From Bdellovibrionales bacterium CG10_big_fil_rev_8_21_14_0_10_45_34 (GTDB lineage Bacteria > Bdellovibrionota > Bdellovibrionia > Bdellovibrionales > 1-14-0-10-45-34), in contig PEZS01000005.1 of NCBI GenBank assembly GCA_002778785.1, positions 508-64,507 of the forward strand: a DNA stretch of 64,000 nt. The letters are read 5' to 3'. Shown piece after piece: positions 27,106 to 35,800 of this stretch (the first letter of the stretch is position 1; each line of letters begins with the position of its first letter). The notes beneath the pieces were generated by a model. It did no database searches. It worked only from the letters and a program-made list of their open reading frames with translations, and was not told the DNA's origin. Both the position numbers and the translations under genes were made by a program.

Positions 27106-28500
27106 CTAAGTCGGATGAGAACTTAAATAGTTATACAAAGGGGCTGCACAGATTCCAAGCACTATAAATGCCACATAACCGGCACATTCAAGAAAACTGG
27201 GCTGCCATTTTTCTGATAAGGTATCGCTCGCCTCTCGCGCATTGAGTCGAAAAAGATCGTAAAGAGATTTAAATAACGCCATAAATACAAAAGCTAAAAC
27301 CAACGCCACTAGTAAAGAGGGCGACAAGACGGAAAGCTGAACCGGTTGCCAAAGGGGGGCTTTATACGCTTCAAAGTACCGGCCGACAAGTTGCAGTCCG
27401 AGCTCGGTAGCGACAGGAAATAAACCCAAGACTGCAGATCCCAAAAGAATTCTAGGGAAAAGGTGCCAAGATTGAATTTTTTGGCTCAAGCGATCCGGAG
27501 AAATATTTAGCGAGAGGCTTGAGCGTTTGAACACAAAAATGATCAAACAGAGAGCTAGCACCCCTTCGATGAGTACAATCGCCCGAAAAACCGCATCCAG
27601 TTTAAGTAGCGGTGAGTGAGCTAGAATGTTTATCGTAAGAGTCAGGGTAAACCAGGCAAAAAGCCGTGTATAGATATGCTTAGAACTAAAAATTTCGAGA
27701 ACTGCCATCATACTCAGCGAGCCGAACACAAACAACCGTACGGCCTCTTGCATACCTTCAAACGGACCCGGCGTAGAATAGTACTCCAAAACACGCGAAA
27801 TGAGAGAAAACCCTATGAGCGTCAAAAGAGCTCGTATGTAGCCCATGAGGCTCCAGCTATTAACCTCTTCGAAATCTTTCATAATTGGAGAAAATGGGAA
27901 TCGTGCAATGAGCATAAATGAAACCGCCAACCACAAAAGCGTCGAATACACGAGCATCTCTCCCGGCTGCAACGATGGGGCTGCTCCAAAAACAGATTCC
28001 CCCGTCGCAAAGTGATACTGGAGGCTTGCAATCACACACATAAGAGCAACAACGCCAGCCATTAACCCCCAACCGACTATCTTTTTAGGCGCAAGCGGCA
28101 TTTTTTTTGCCAAGTGAGGAGCTAAGTGGCCGAAGAAGTAGCTCGCTGGGAGTAGCATCGTAAGAATAAGAACATCCTGTGTTTCAATTGCCTGAAGAGT
28201 TAAGAGCAACATGATAAGCACGAATGGCAAAAACTGACGACGGTATCCATACCGATCCTTGAGTAGCCCGCTTGAAAGAAAAAGCGCCGTAAAAAGGGCT
28301 GCCGCCTTATAGATTGTCATCTCGACCTTCCACCCTTTCAGCTCTGCCCATGTTCTGTAGAGTTCAACTCCTTCTAAAATGATGGATAAGGAAACCGCCG
28401 AAAGAAAAATTGTAGGGATTGCATCTTTCAAGCTCCAACGCTGTGGCCAAAGGGTTATCAAAGCTACGCCAGCAATCAACGCTATATAGGTATGACTCAC
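27106..28500 (-). CDS. diverged NuoN-like membrane protein (N')
   Basis: 464 residues, about 13 hydrophobic segments. Alignment by eye to the NuoN encoded at 19745: IARFPFSPIMKDFEEVNSW aligns with KVSLFPFHAWTPDVYQGAP; LLTLIGFSLISRVL aligns with SKLAVFVVLVRIF; IYTRLFAWFTLTLTINIL aligns with FKRMLAYSSIAHSGYI; VLGICAAPLYNYLSS aligns with FLGIFSSPFYGQIQQ. The channel Lys (FK-, SK-) and the FPFH His are replaced, so proton translocation by the normal route is unlikely. Start GTG at 28500 directly follows the upstream stop. Calling it a NuoN relative is inference from faint similarity plus gene order. A NuoM-type assignment is possible. Confidence 0.6.
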   Translation of the reverse strand: MSHTYIALIAGVALITLWPQRWSLKDAIPTIFLSAVSLSIILEGVELYRTWAELKGWKVEMTIYKAAALFTALFLSSGLLKDRYGYRRQFLPFVLIMLLLTLQAIETQDVLILTMLLPASYFFGHLAPHLAKKMPLAPKKIVGWGLMAGVVALMCVIASLQYHFATGESVFGAAPSLQPGEMLVYSTLLWLAVSFMLIARFPFSPIMKDFEEVNSWSLMGYIRALLTLIGFSLISRVLEYYSTPGPFEGMQEAVRLFVFGSLSMMAVLEIFSSKHIYTRLFAWFTLTLTINILAHSPLLKLDAVFRAIVLIEGVLALCLIIFVFKRSSLSLNISPDRLSQKIQSWHLFPRILLGSAVLGLFPVATELGLQLVGRYFEAYKAPLWQPVQLSVLSPSLLVALVLAFVFMALFKSLYDLFRLNAREASDTLSEKWQPSFLECAGYVAFIVLGICAAPLYNYLSSHPT

Positions 28501-29601
28501 CTAAACCCCCAAAAATCTTATTCCAACAATTAAAAAAGTGCCGATCTGTATGGCCGCCCATCGATATTCTTGCAAAGAAGTCTTTCGCGAATCTGCTGGC
28601 TCAGGTTGCCGCGTTTGGAGTTGATACTCCATAATCCAGCTCACCGATGCCAGTAAAAGTGCAAATGCGAGCCACGCGAGCACAGAGTAGACGGATCTAT
28701 TCGCCAACGAATCGAAAACGCAGAACACAAATATTAACATGGGACCGCCGCCCAAAGAGAAGTGTTGTCCAGGTAAATACAAGTGAGCGTGGCTATCTTC
28801 GCTCTTTTGAGCTTTTCGAGAAAAACCCACCGCTGACGAGAATGCTACCAAAGCCAAGAGAAGTGTAATTGATCCATCATCACGGTTCAGTGAAAGACCA
28901 ATAATCATTAGAGTAAGAAAGGATATTACATACCAACTCCAGTGCTTGAGGTTCGCAAAAATAAAGTAGCCTAGAGCTGCTGCTGCAATTGTTAACCAAA
29001 CCCATAGTTCAAAACTCTTTACAAAAGAAAAACTTAAGAGCGTTGGCTGGAATGAATACACGAGATAAATTATATAAAGACGCAAACTTGTTTGCTGAAT
29101 ATTCACCTGCCATCTCAGAAAGGATGATTCGCCAACACTACTGTCAGTCCAGTGCGACGCAAAAACCGGAACAAATGAAAGAACTAGAGTAGAGGCTATC
29201 TCTATTGCTAAAGCTTGCTCCGCAAGCAGCCAGCCAAATTGCGCCACGCAATAGCCCAACACGCCAATGGCCATTATCACGATAAAATACTTGGCCGGCC
29301 TACGCCTCAATGAAAATGAAATTAAAGAAATAACAATAATTTGAAGCAGGCTCATGGATAGGCCCCAGTTTCGCGTGGCTAAGCCAACAGCTCCGTAAAG
29401 CAGGGGTAAACCAAGAAACAAAAGCAATGCGCTGCCGCTGTATTTTTGATCAGAAGTCGCAAATAAACCTAAAAGGCTCAGCAATACCCAAACTGAAAAA
29501 GTTAGATCGGTAAGGTGAATTCGTCCTGTAAATGCGAAGAACAAAACCCCGAAGAATAGGACTATAGCAATATTTTTAAAGGGATCTAATTTGCGAACCA
29601 A
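28501..29601 (-). CDS. diverged NuoM-like membrane protein (M')
   Basis: About 366 residues, 10-11 hydrophobic segments. TTG at 29601 has CTGGAG six bases upstream; it lies inside the end of the preceding gene. Weak matches to NuoM: AALGYFIFANLKHWSWYVISFLTLMIIGL follows the pattern of the TM11-12 region, split here as AALGYFIFANLKHW and YVISFLTLMIIGL, but lacks the K-K-L-A-Y-S-S core. SVYSVLAWLAFALLLASVSW resembles the VYGVVAVLGVILGAVYMLW region. It is about 140 residues shorter than NuoM and has no FPLH or Glu-channel motif that I can find. Without the gene order I would call it only a membrane protein. Confidence 0.5.
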   Translation of the reverse strand: MVRKLDPFKNIAIVLFFGVLFFAFTGRIHLTDLTFSVWVLLSLLGLFATSDQKYSGSALLLFLGLPLLYGAVGLATRNWGLSMSLLQIIVISLISFSLRRRPAKYFIVIMAIGVLGYCVAQFGWLLAEQALAIEIASTLVLSFVPVFASHWTDSSVGESSFLRWQVNIQQTSLRLYIIYLVYSFQPTLLSFSFVKSFELWVWLTIAAAALGYFIFANLKHWSWYVISFLTLMIIGLSLNRDDGSITLLLALVAFSSAVGFSRKAQKSEDSHAHLYLPGQHFSLGGGPMLIFVFCVFDSLANRSVYSVLAWLAFALLLASVSWIMEYQLQTRQPEPADSRKTSLQEYRWAAIQIGTFLIVGIRFLGV

Positions 29602-30788
29602 ACGAAACTCCAGACACAAGCAACGATAACTAGGGTACCTATACCAAACTGAAGAAGTGGATTTGCCACAACTCGGTCCATAACTCCATACTCAGAAAAT
29701 GCCGAATAGAGTTTCGGAGTTTTAGCAACCTCTTTCTGTATTGGTCGAGGTAAGTACTTTGCTATTGCAATCGAAAAACCAACCGGTCTACTGCCAACTG
29801 AATTCCTATCGGTGAAGTAGCCAAGCAGCACACCGACAAAAACTGAATATACCGAGTATCCAAGCTCTGGCCTAAACTCACGAAGCATTTCAAGAATCTC
29901 TTCATTATATAGAAAACAAAACCCCGAAAAGAAGAGAAGACCGACCACTTCGATTTGCCAACTCATTTGTTTTCTAAGATCTCCTCGTAAAAAAGCCGAG
30001 TAAGAAACCGCCAGATACGCGGCAGCCGTCGCCAGCTGCCAAACTATATTCAGAGAGGCGTCGTAAGAAAATAGGGCCGATACAATTAATGAGATACCAA
30101 ATGAGGCCCGTGCAACAATCCCTTTTCTCCAAAAAAATAAAAGGGCTGGCAGAATTGAAAGCCACGGACCCCAGAGCGAGGCCGTGTACAAGTAAATCGC
30201 GAGAGAAGCACCACGATATCTTCTGGTAAAGCCCAAGAAAAACGCTATGCCTAAAAGGATTTTAGCGTACTGCAAAAGACCCGCCTCGGGAATCATACAG
30301 AACACGCTCAGAATCAATACCTCAGAGAGAGCAAATCCGTCCTTCGAATCAAGTTCGACATTCGAAAATGAGAAAAAAGGCCATTCTAGAAACCGAACTA
30401 ATAAGAGTGTCGACAAGAGTATGGCTATGAGGAGCGATGCTTCCGGGTTGTTTAGAGACATAATTGCTCTGGCCAACACAGCAATGCCCAAGACAATAGG
30501 AAGCCCTAGTTTTTCAGACCAAACGTTTCCATCACCCGATTCGACGAGTGCTCTTAGGGTGTAAAAACTGGCGGCTGCAAATAATGCTACGCCCAGGGCG
30601 CCGGGCAGAAGTGTCGAAAAACCCACCAAAAAAAAAGTGATTGTTCTGCCTACATCAGCGCGAGTAAAGCCTTCATATAAGCAGTTGAGTGCTAGTGAAA
30701 GCATCAAAAGCCTTACTGACGTTGTCTCAGTAAACGTTGAACCTACCGCTAACAAAACTGCCGCGAGTACGTGAAATGCTACTTTCAT
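29586..30788 (-). CDS. diverged NuoL-like membrane protein (L')
   Basis: 400 residues, about 11 hydrophobic segments. The C-terminus has a long polar, partly amphipathic stretch (about 325-370, IAKYLPRPIQKEVAKTPKLY) followed by NPLLQFGIGTLVIVACVWSF. This mirrors the lateral helix and last anchor of NuoL (SLQQYAMYIVLGLVVISSW). The central K-x-P-L-x-x-W-L-P and K-K-I-L-A-Y motifs are absent. It overlaps the K-like gene by 4 bp (ATGA) and the M-like gene by 16 bp. The NuoL assignment is inferred from position and this C-terminal layout. Confidence 0.5.
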   Translation of the reverse strand: MKVAFHVLAAVLLAVGSTFTETTSVRLLMLSLALNCLYEGFTRADVGRTITFFLVGFSTLLPGALGVALFAAASFYTLRALVESGDGNVWSEKLGLPIVLGIAVLARAIMSLNNPEASLLIAILLSTLLLVRFLEWPFFSFSNVELDSKDGFALSEVLILSVFCMIPEAGLLQYAKILLGIAFFLGFTRRYRGASLAIYLYTASLWGPWLSILPALLFFWRKGIVARASFGISLIVSALFSYDASLNIVWQLATAAAYLAVSYSAFLRGDLRKQMSWQIEVVGLLFFSGFCFLYNEEILEMLREFRPELGYSVYSVFVGVLLGYFTDRNSVGSRPVGFSIAIAKYLPRPIQKEVAKTPKLYSAFSEYGVMDRVVANPLLQFGIGTLVIVACVWSFVWFAN

Positions 30789-31063
30789 TTCAAACCTTCA
30801 GGGTGTTCTTCATAATCGCTATTTTCCAGCTGTCTACCTCTCCAGCTAGATTGAATGACGACAAAGCAGACGCCTAAAATTAAGACCGGCACACTGAGCG
30901 CCGCAATCGTCATTTGGCCGTTTTGTGAAAACCTCAAAGCCATAATGGCTATAACCGTGAAGAAATTAAATAGAAACAGGGTTTTAAACATTTGAGAGGG
31001 AACGAAGTAAATAAGACCTGAAATCAAAATAAGCGAACCTATATATACCCAAGCCTCTATCAT
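30785..31063 (-). CDS. diverged NuoK-like membrane protein (K')
   Basis: ATG at 31063 overlaps the preceding stop (ATGA); the longer open frame has no ribosome binding site. 92 residues, three helices, collinear with NuoK: YIGSLILISGLIYFVPSQ aligns with TLGAILFVVGLIGVLVRR. At the two buried Glu positions it has FNFF (for SIELM) and VPVLILG (for SEAAIG), so both acids are lost. A short acidic tail ends in HPEGLK, where NuoK ends in ENLKG. Among the seven this is one of the clearer relationships. Confidence 0.6.
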   Translation of the reverse strand: MIEAWVYIGSLILISGLIYFVPSQMFKTLFLFNFFTVIAIMALRFSQNGQMTIAALSVPVLILGVCFVVIQSSWRGRQLENSDYEEHPEGLK

Positions 31064-31443
31064 GTTCGGACTCCATCTTTTAACCCGGCAACAAGCCCTG
31101 AAAGTCCGATAAGTGTGCAAAGGGCCAATAGACGCTCCTTCTTTTCAATGAGAAGTCCTCCAACGTCCGACCAGTTCACATTCCATTCTGATGAAATTTG
31201 TTCGATCTTAAGTAAATGCATAAGTATTGCAAAACTAACAGCGATGACCCCGTATACAACCAACATTGTCGTGTGCTGGTTTGTTCTCATCGCTTTCAAA
31301 TCTCTTTTGTGCTGAGGAACGACGGCCAACACACAAAAAATGGCCGCCAAGGAAAGTACTATTGCGAACTCATATTGACCCGCCCTAACAAGGGTGAGTA
31401 ACGCCAAAGAAAATATTAAAAGATTCAGGGTCGCCCAGATCAC
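31060..31443 (-). CDS. diverged NuoJ-like membrane protein (J')
   Basis: GTG at 31443 is preceded by AAGGAG at ideal spacing and overlaps the H-like stop (GTGA). 127 residues, four to five helices. The end, GGLLIEKKERLLALCTLIGLSGLVAGLKDG, parallels the C-terminal RLFSEHLISFELTGVLLLVV...LAKAKGG of NuoJ (compared in two halves). The TM3 YAGAVVILFVMV motif is not recognisable; MLVVYGVIAVSFAIL occupies that place. The family call rests on position, length and the C-terminal helix. Confidence 0.55.
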   Translation of the reverse strand: MIWATLNLLIFSLALLTLVRAGQYEFAIVLSLAAIFCVLAVVPQHKRDLKAMRTNQHTTMLVVYGVIAVSFAILMHLLKIEQISSEWNVNWSDVGGLLIEKKERLLALCTLIGLSGLVAGLKDGVRT

Positions 31444-32303
31444 ATTGCGCTCCTTACTATGGAGAGTGCGCAAAAAAGCAAAATGAGTGTTGGATTTAGT
31501 AGTCTTAAAAAAGATCGCAGTGTTGAATCCAGAGATTTAGAATGAGAATACTTCTCTAGTAGAGAAATAATGGATCTGACGAAAGCGGTAGCCAGAAGCG
31601 GCAATGCCCACGACATTAGACCCTCTCCCATAATACTCGTCGGAAATAAGGCCATCGTTACAGTCAGTAAAACGATTAATATAATGAGTTCTTTTTCGAA
31701 ATTCTCAATAGAGTTCTCGAGCGGCCCATCAATATAATACAATCCATTTAAATAAACGAGGGAACTTGCCACTCCCAACCCTGTTAATAACGGGGCAATC
31801 AAGAAATACGAAACAACAATAGAAAGTTGATTCGCGCTTGCACCCTCTAAAAAGGCTAACTGTTTAAAACAAATAACTGTGAAGACAGAAAGAGACAAGA
31901 GGAGAAGTAACTGTAATTTAATTTCTCGAAACTGGCCATCTCCTCGGCGAAGCGAATCAACCCAGTCAACAAGACCGTGGAGCCCCAAGCAAATAATAAT
32001 TAGATATCGCCAATACATCTCATCTATGTTGACGGGAAATACTGCAAAAACTGCTACTGAAGATAAGAGAAGTCCCGTCGTCAAAATTCGAAAGGGATTG
32101 GCTGAGTAGCTAAGACAAAGCTGCAACAAAGACCAAATAGTTTCTTTAAACAAAAAGACTAACTTTTGAGGATTGGCCTTTAAACCTTTTGAGAAAAATA
32201 GTCCTGGCAAGAAGTAAAATTGCATAAAGCGTATTACCAGGAAGTACACAGCAACGAAGCCGAGCAACTTCAATACGACTATGAGAGCCTCTTGCAAATT
32301 CAT
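31440..32303 (-). CDS. diverged NuoH-like membrane protein (H')
   Basis: 287 residues, about eight hydrophobic segments against 384 residues in NuoH. KLVFLFKETIWSLLQ and ANPFRILTTGLLLSSVAVFAVFP follow the NuoH stretch LLQLLADAIKFIFKE and ANAKPFLFKAAPVIALVPAAL in order and spacing. The ERR loop, the GPNRVG loop and the acidic quinone-site loop (HTEYGGF...GEY) are missing, so it cannot form a normal quinone chamber. A polar loop (YIDGPLENSIENFEKE) marks the second half. ATG overlaps the A-like stop (ATGA). Confidence 0.55.
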   Translation of the reverse strand: MNLQEALIVVLKLLGFVAVYFLVIRFMQFYFLPGLFFSKGLKANPQKLVFLFKETIWSLLQLCLSYSANPFRILTTGLLLSSVAVFAVFPVNIDEMYWRYLIIICLGLHGLVDWVDSLRRGDGQFREIKLQLLLLLSLSVFTVICFKQLAFLEGASANQLSIVVSYFLIAPLLTGLGVASSLVYLNGLYYIDGPLENSIENFEKELIILIVLLTVTMALFPTSIMGEGLMSWALPLLATAFVRSIISLLEKYSHSKSLDSTLRSFLRLLNPTLILLFCALSIVRSAM

Positions 32304-32617
32304 TTTGATATCCTAGGCTCGAACCATTTTAGACACAAGAAGGTCACCCCGGCGAAAAATAAGATCGTGCCCACAACTTTTATGCTGGACTCACTTATCG
32401 AAATAGAGGGCAGCAAAATCACCAAGACCAAAAAGCTTGGGAAAGCAGTAACATATTTGTAAACTTCGCCTACTACTGGAGGTTTTACTATCTGCCACCG
32501 ATTTTTGTTAAGATCTGGCGTTGAGATGAATATTCTTTTTGCAAAAATCGACATGACAATTGCAAAACAAAAGAAGGTGGTGACAAAAATTAAAGAAACT
32601 AATAAAAATTGCGACAC
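32300..32617 (-). CDS. diverged NuoA-like membrane protein (A'), first gene of the operon
   Basis: GTG start at 32617. 105 residues, three hydrophobic segments like NuoA/ND3, with a basic polar loop after the first (STPDLNKNRWQIVKPP) where NuoA carries ATQAKENPYECG. The ECG and FDIE motifs are gone. It opens the series A'-H'-J'-K'-L'-M'-N' that runs, every junction overlapping or abutting, into nuoA-H-J-K-L-M-N. As a lone gene it would be unassignable. Confidence 0.5.
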   Translation of the reverse strand: MSQFLLVSLIFVTTFFCFAIVMSIFAKRIFISTPDLNKNRWQIVKPPVVGEVYKYVTAFPSFLVLVILLPSISISESSIKVVGTILFFAGVTFLCLKWFEPRISK

Positions 32618-32638
32618 AAGACGACCCTATATCAAGCC

Positions 32639-32644
32639 ATTATA
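32639..32644 (-). promoter_or_regulatory. possible -10 element of the complex I membrane-arm operon
   Basis: Reading the minus strand, a perfect TATAAT lies about 20 nt upstream of the GTG of the first gene. I see no good -35 hexamer at 16-18 bp, so it may need an activator or an extended -10. The 191-bp region to mfd on the other strand is divergent and presumably carries both promoters. Confidence 0.3.
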
Positions 32645-32808
32645 CCAACTCCACTTGGTTCGTGCGGGAGGAGCGTGGAAGAAGCTGTATAGGCGATACT
32701 GCGACGACAAAGCAACAAGACGCACGGACGAAATGGGATTCTTATAATTAACTCAAATGGGCAATCCCCGGTCAAGTTGCCTGATGATTTCTATGTTTGG
32801 GAAATTAA

Positions 32809-35800
32809 GTGAGATATTCGGATTTTTATGCACTTTTGAATCGCGCTTGTTTAAATAGCCGATTTGTACATGTTACCGGCACCGCCTCTGAGTTAGCGGC
32901 CTCGAAGTGGTTGACCGACTTGAGTTGCCAAATTCAAGGTGGGCCCATTGTCGTCGTAGCGGCGGATACCTCTTCGCTCGATCGCTTTGATGAAGGGCTG
33001 TCGTTTTGGGGCGGAAGTATTTCAAGTTGTCGACTTGAAGAGATGGATGTCGGCCCATACTCAGGGTTAGCACCGCACCGTCAAAGAATTGGAGAAAGAT
33101 GCCGCTGGTTGTTTTCAGCCTTGAATCTGCAGCAAAACAAGGTTCTGAGTGCTACGTTACCCGGTCTTGCTCAACGAACGAGCCCTGTCGACTATTTTCT
33201 CGGTCACTGCCATGAACTTCGCATCGGGACTGATTTACCCGAGGGGTTTGTGTCACTGCTTATTAAAATGGGCTACTACGCAAGCCCAAAGGTTGAAGAT
33301 GTCGGCCAATATTCCATTCGCGGAGGTATAATTGACCTTTTCAGCCCGGCCTATCTGTCCCCTGTACGAATTGAGCTATTTGGAGATCAGATTGAATCTG
33401 CACGGCTTTTTGATCCTTTAAGTCAAAGATCGCTCCAAAGCGTAGAAAAACTTTGGATTATCCCTTCAAGAGAGGTTTCACTCGAACCGGAATATCGAAT
33501 GGCGGCGGCACGCAGCATTAAAGATCGATTCCCCGATGGCTCTGCCGTTCAGGAGATACAAAATCAACTGAGCCTGGGCGCTAATTTTGACTGTGTCGAC
33601 TTTTTGGTTTCTGATTTTTTTGATCAAGATACGAGCGCGGTAGATTATATTCCCACTGGGGCAACAATATTGTGGCTCGATTCTATTGAATGTAACCAAA
33701 GCTTCGAATCGTTTTTGGTTTCAGAAGCGAGGGCTTTTGAAAAGTCTGCGGGCGAGATTTTTTCACCTCCTCCTGATCGCTTTTATGAAAAGAGTATCCG
33801 AACGATTTTGGATAGCCAGTTTCGGCGCATAGAGCTTAACAGAATTCGATTGGAAGAAGGTGACGAATCAGAATCGCACCTTTTAACGTATAGAACTCAG
33901 CCCTTTCGCACGCTAAATGCCGATCATCTACCTTTAACTAATCCTGACCTTCAGAAGAGAGTACGAGCGAAACTTCAAGAGTTTTTAGAGAATCAAATTG
34001 GGGTCGTTGTTACCTGTGGGTCCGAGCTCCAGTTGCAGCGAATGAGTCACTTCATGGAAGTTTTATCTCTTCCTCTAGAAATCGTGAAGGGGCCAATCGA
34101 AGACTTGTCGCATAACACGATACATTTGGCTTCGGCCGAAATCTCTGTTTCTGAAGTCGACTTAGAGAGTCGAACCGCCTTTTTAAGAGATCAGGATTTT
34201 CTTGGGGACCGAGCTGCCAGGCGGTTGGGTGCCGGCCAATCGAAAACCACTTCAGCCCAGAAAGCCCTGGAGACTTTTTCGCATTTAGACCTTGAATCAG
34301 GTCAGGTGGTAGTTCACAAGGATCACGGAATTTGCATTTTCGACGGCTTAAAGACGATCGAGGTACAAGGTATACCTGCCGAGTTTTTGGTGCTTCGCTT
34401 TAAAGACCAAGACAAGCTCTATTTGCCAACATATCGAGTGGGATTGATTCAGAAGTTTGAAGGCTCCCCTGCACTAGACAAGCTTGGTGGCACGGCTTGG
34501 TTGAGAACCAAGATTAAGGTAAAGAATCATCTCAGAGATATTGCCTCTGAACTTCTTAAACTCTACGCAATTCGCTCACAGGCTGAACGCGAAGCTTACC
34601 CTCCCGTCGATGAAGACTACTTGGCGTTTGAAAGCGCGTTCCCTTACGAGGAAACTCAAGATCAGCTGCGTGCTATTGACGAAATCAACTCAGATCTTGA
34701 ACTCGTGCGCCCAATGGACAGACTCGTTTGCGGAGACGTTGGTTTTGGAAAGACTGAAGTTGCCATGAGAGCGGCTTTTCGTTGTGCAAAAGAAGGTCGG
34801 CAGGTTGCGGTGCTTGTTCCAACAACCGTTCTCTGTTTTCAACACCTAGAATCCTTCAGAAAAAGATTTCACGGGTGGCCTTTGCGCATTGAATCGCTTA
34901 GTCGCTTCACGAGCCCTGCAGATTCAAAGAAGACTCTCCACGACTTGTCTGAAGGAAAAGTCGATATCGTAATTGGTACTCACCGACTGCTCAGCCAAGA
35001 TATTAAGTTCCAACGGCTCGGACTCATTGTCGTTGATGAAGAACAAAGATTTGGCGTCAGCCACAAGGAGAAGCTTCGTAATTTGCGTAAGACCGTCGAT
35101 ACACTCAGTATGTCGGCCACACCGATCCCGAGAACTCTCAACCTAAGCCTTTCGGGAATTCGAGATCTGAGTTTGATTGGAACTCCTCCAAAAGGTCGCT
35201 TACCTACAAGAACGTTTATTTCTAAGTATGATGAAGAAACGATTAGAAAAGCAATTCTCGGCGAAATGGAGCGCGGCGGGCAAATTTTTTATATTCACAA
35301 TCGTGTTCAATCTATTTACTCGGTTGCAGACGAATTGAGAACACTTGTGCCAGAAGCGAGGGTTATCATTGGGCATGGGCAGTTGCCCGAGAGAGAGCTC
35401 GAAAGGGTTATGGTCGACTTTTATTCTCACAAGTCTGATGTTTTACTTTCTACAACGATAATTGAAAGTGGATTAGATATTCCGCGCGCAAATACGATGA
35501 TCGTTGATCAGGCTCAGAACTACGGCCTTTCTCAGCTGTATCAGCTTCGCGGGCGCATAGGCCGAGGTAAAGATCGCGGGTATTGTTATCTAATAATTCC
35601 TCATGGCCGAGTTCTTGATTCCGCAGCTCAAGAGCGCCTGCGCGTACTTCAGCAAAATTCCGAACTCGGCAGTGGTTTTATAATTGCTCAGCATGATTTA
35701 GAGATGAGAGGCTCTGGCAATCTGCTTGGTGAGGAACAAAGTGGTTTTGCCAATTCAGTCGGATACGAACTCTACATGGAACTGCTTCAAGAGGCGATAG

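Noticed and set aside
27106-32617. Idea that the diverged membrane genes are an Mrp antiporter or hydrogenase-4 module
   Set aside because: Mrp (A-G) and Hyf/Ech gene orders and sizes differ; the order and lengths match nuoA-H-J-K-L-M-N one to one, and no NiFe or Mrp-specific subunit is present.
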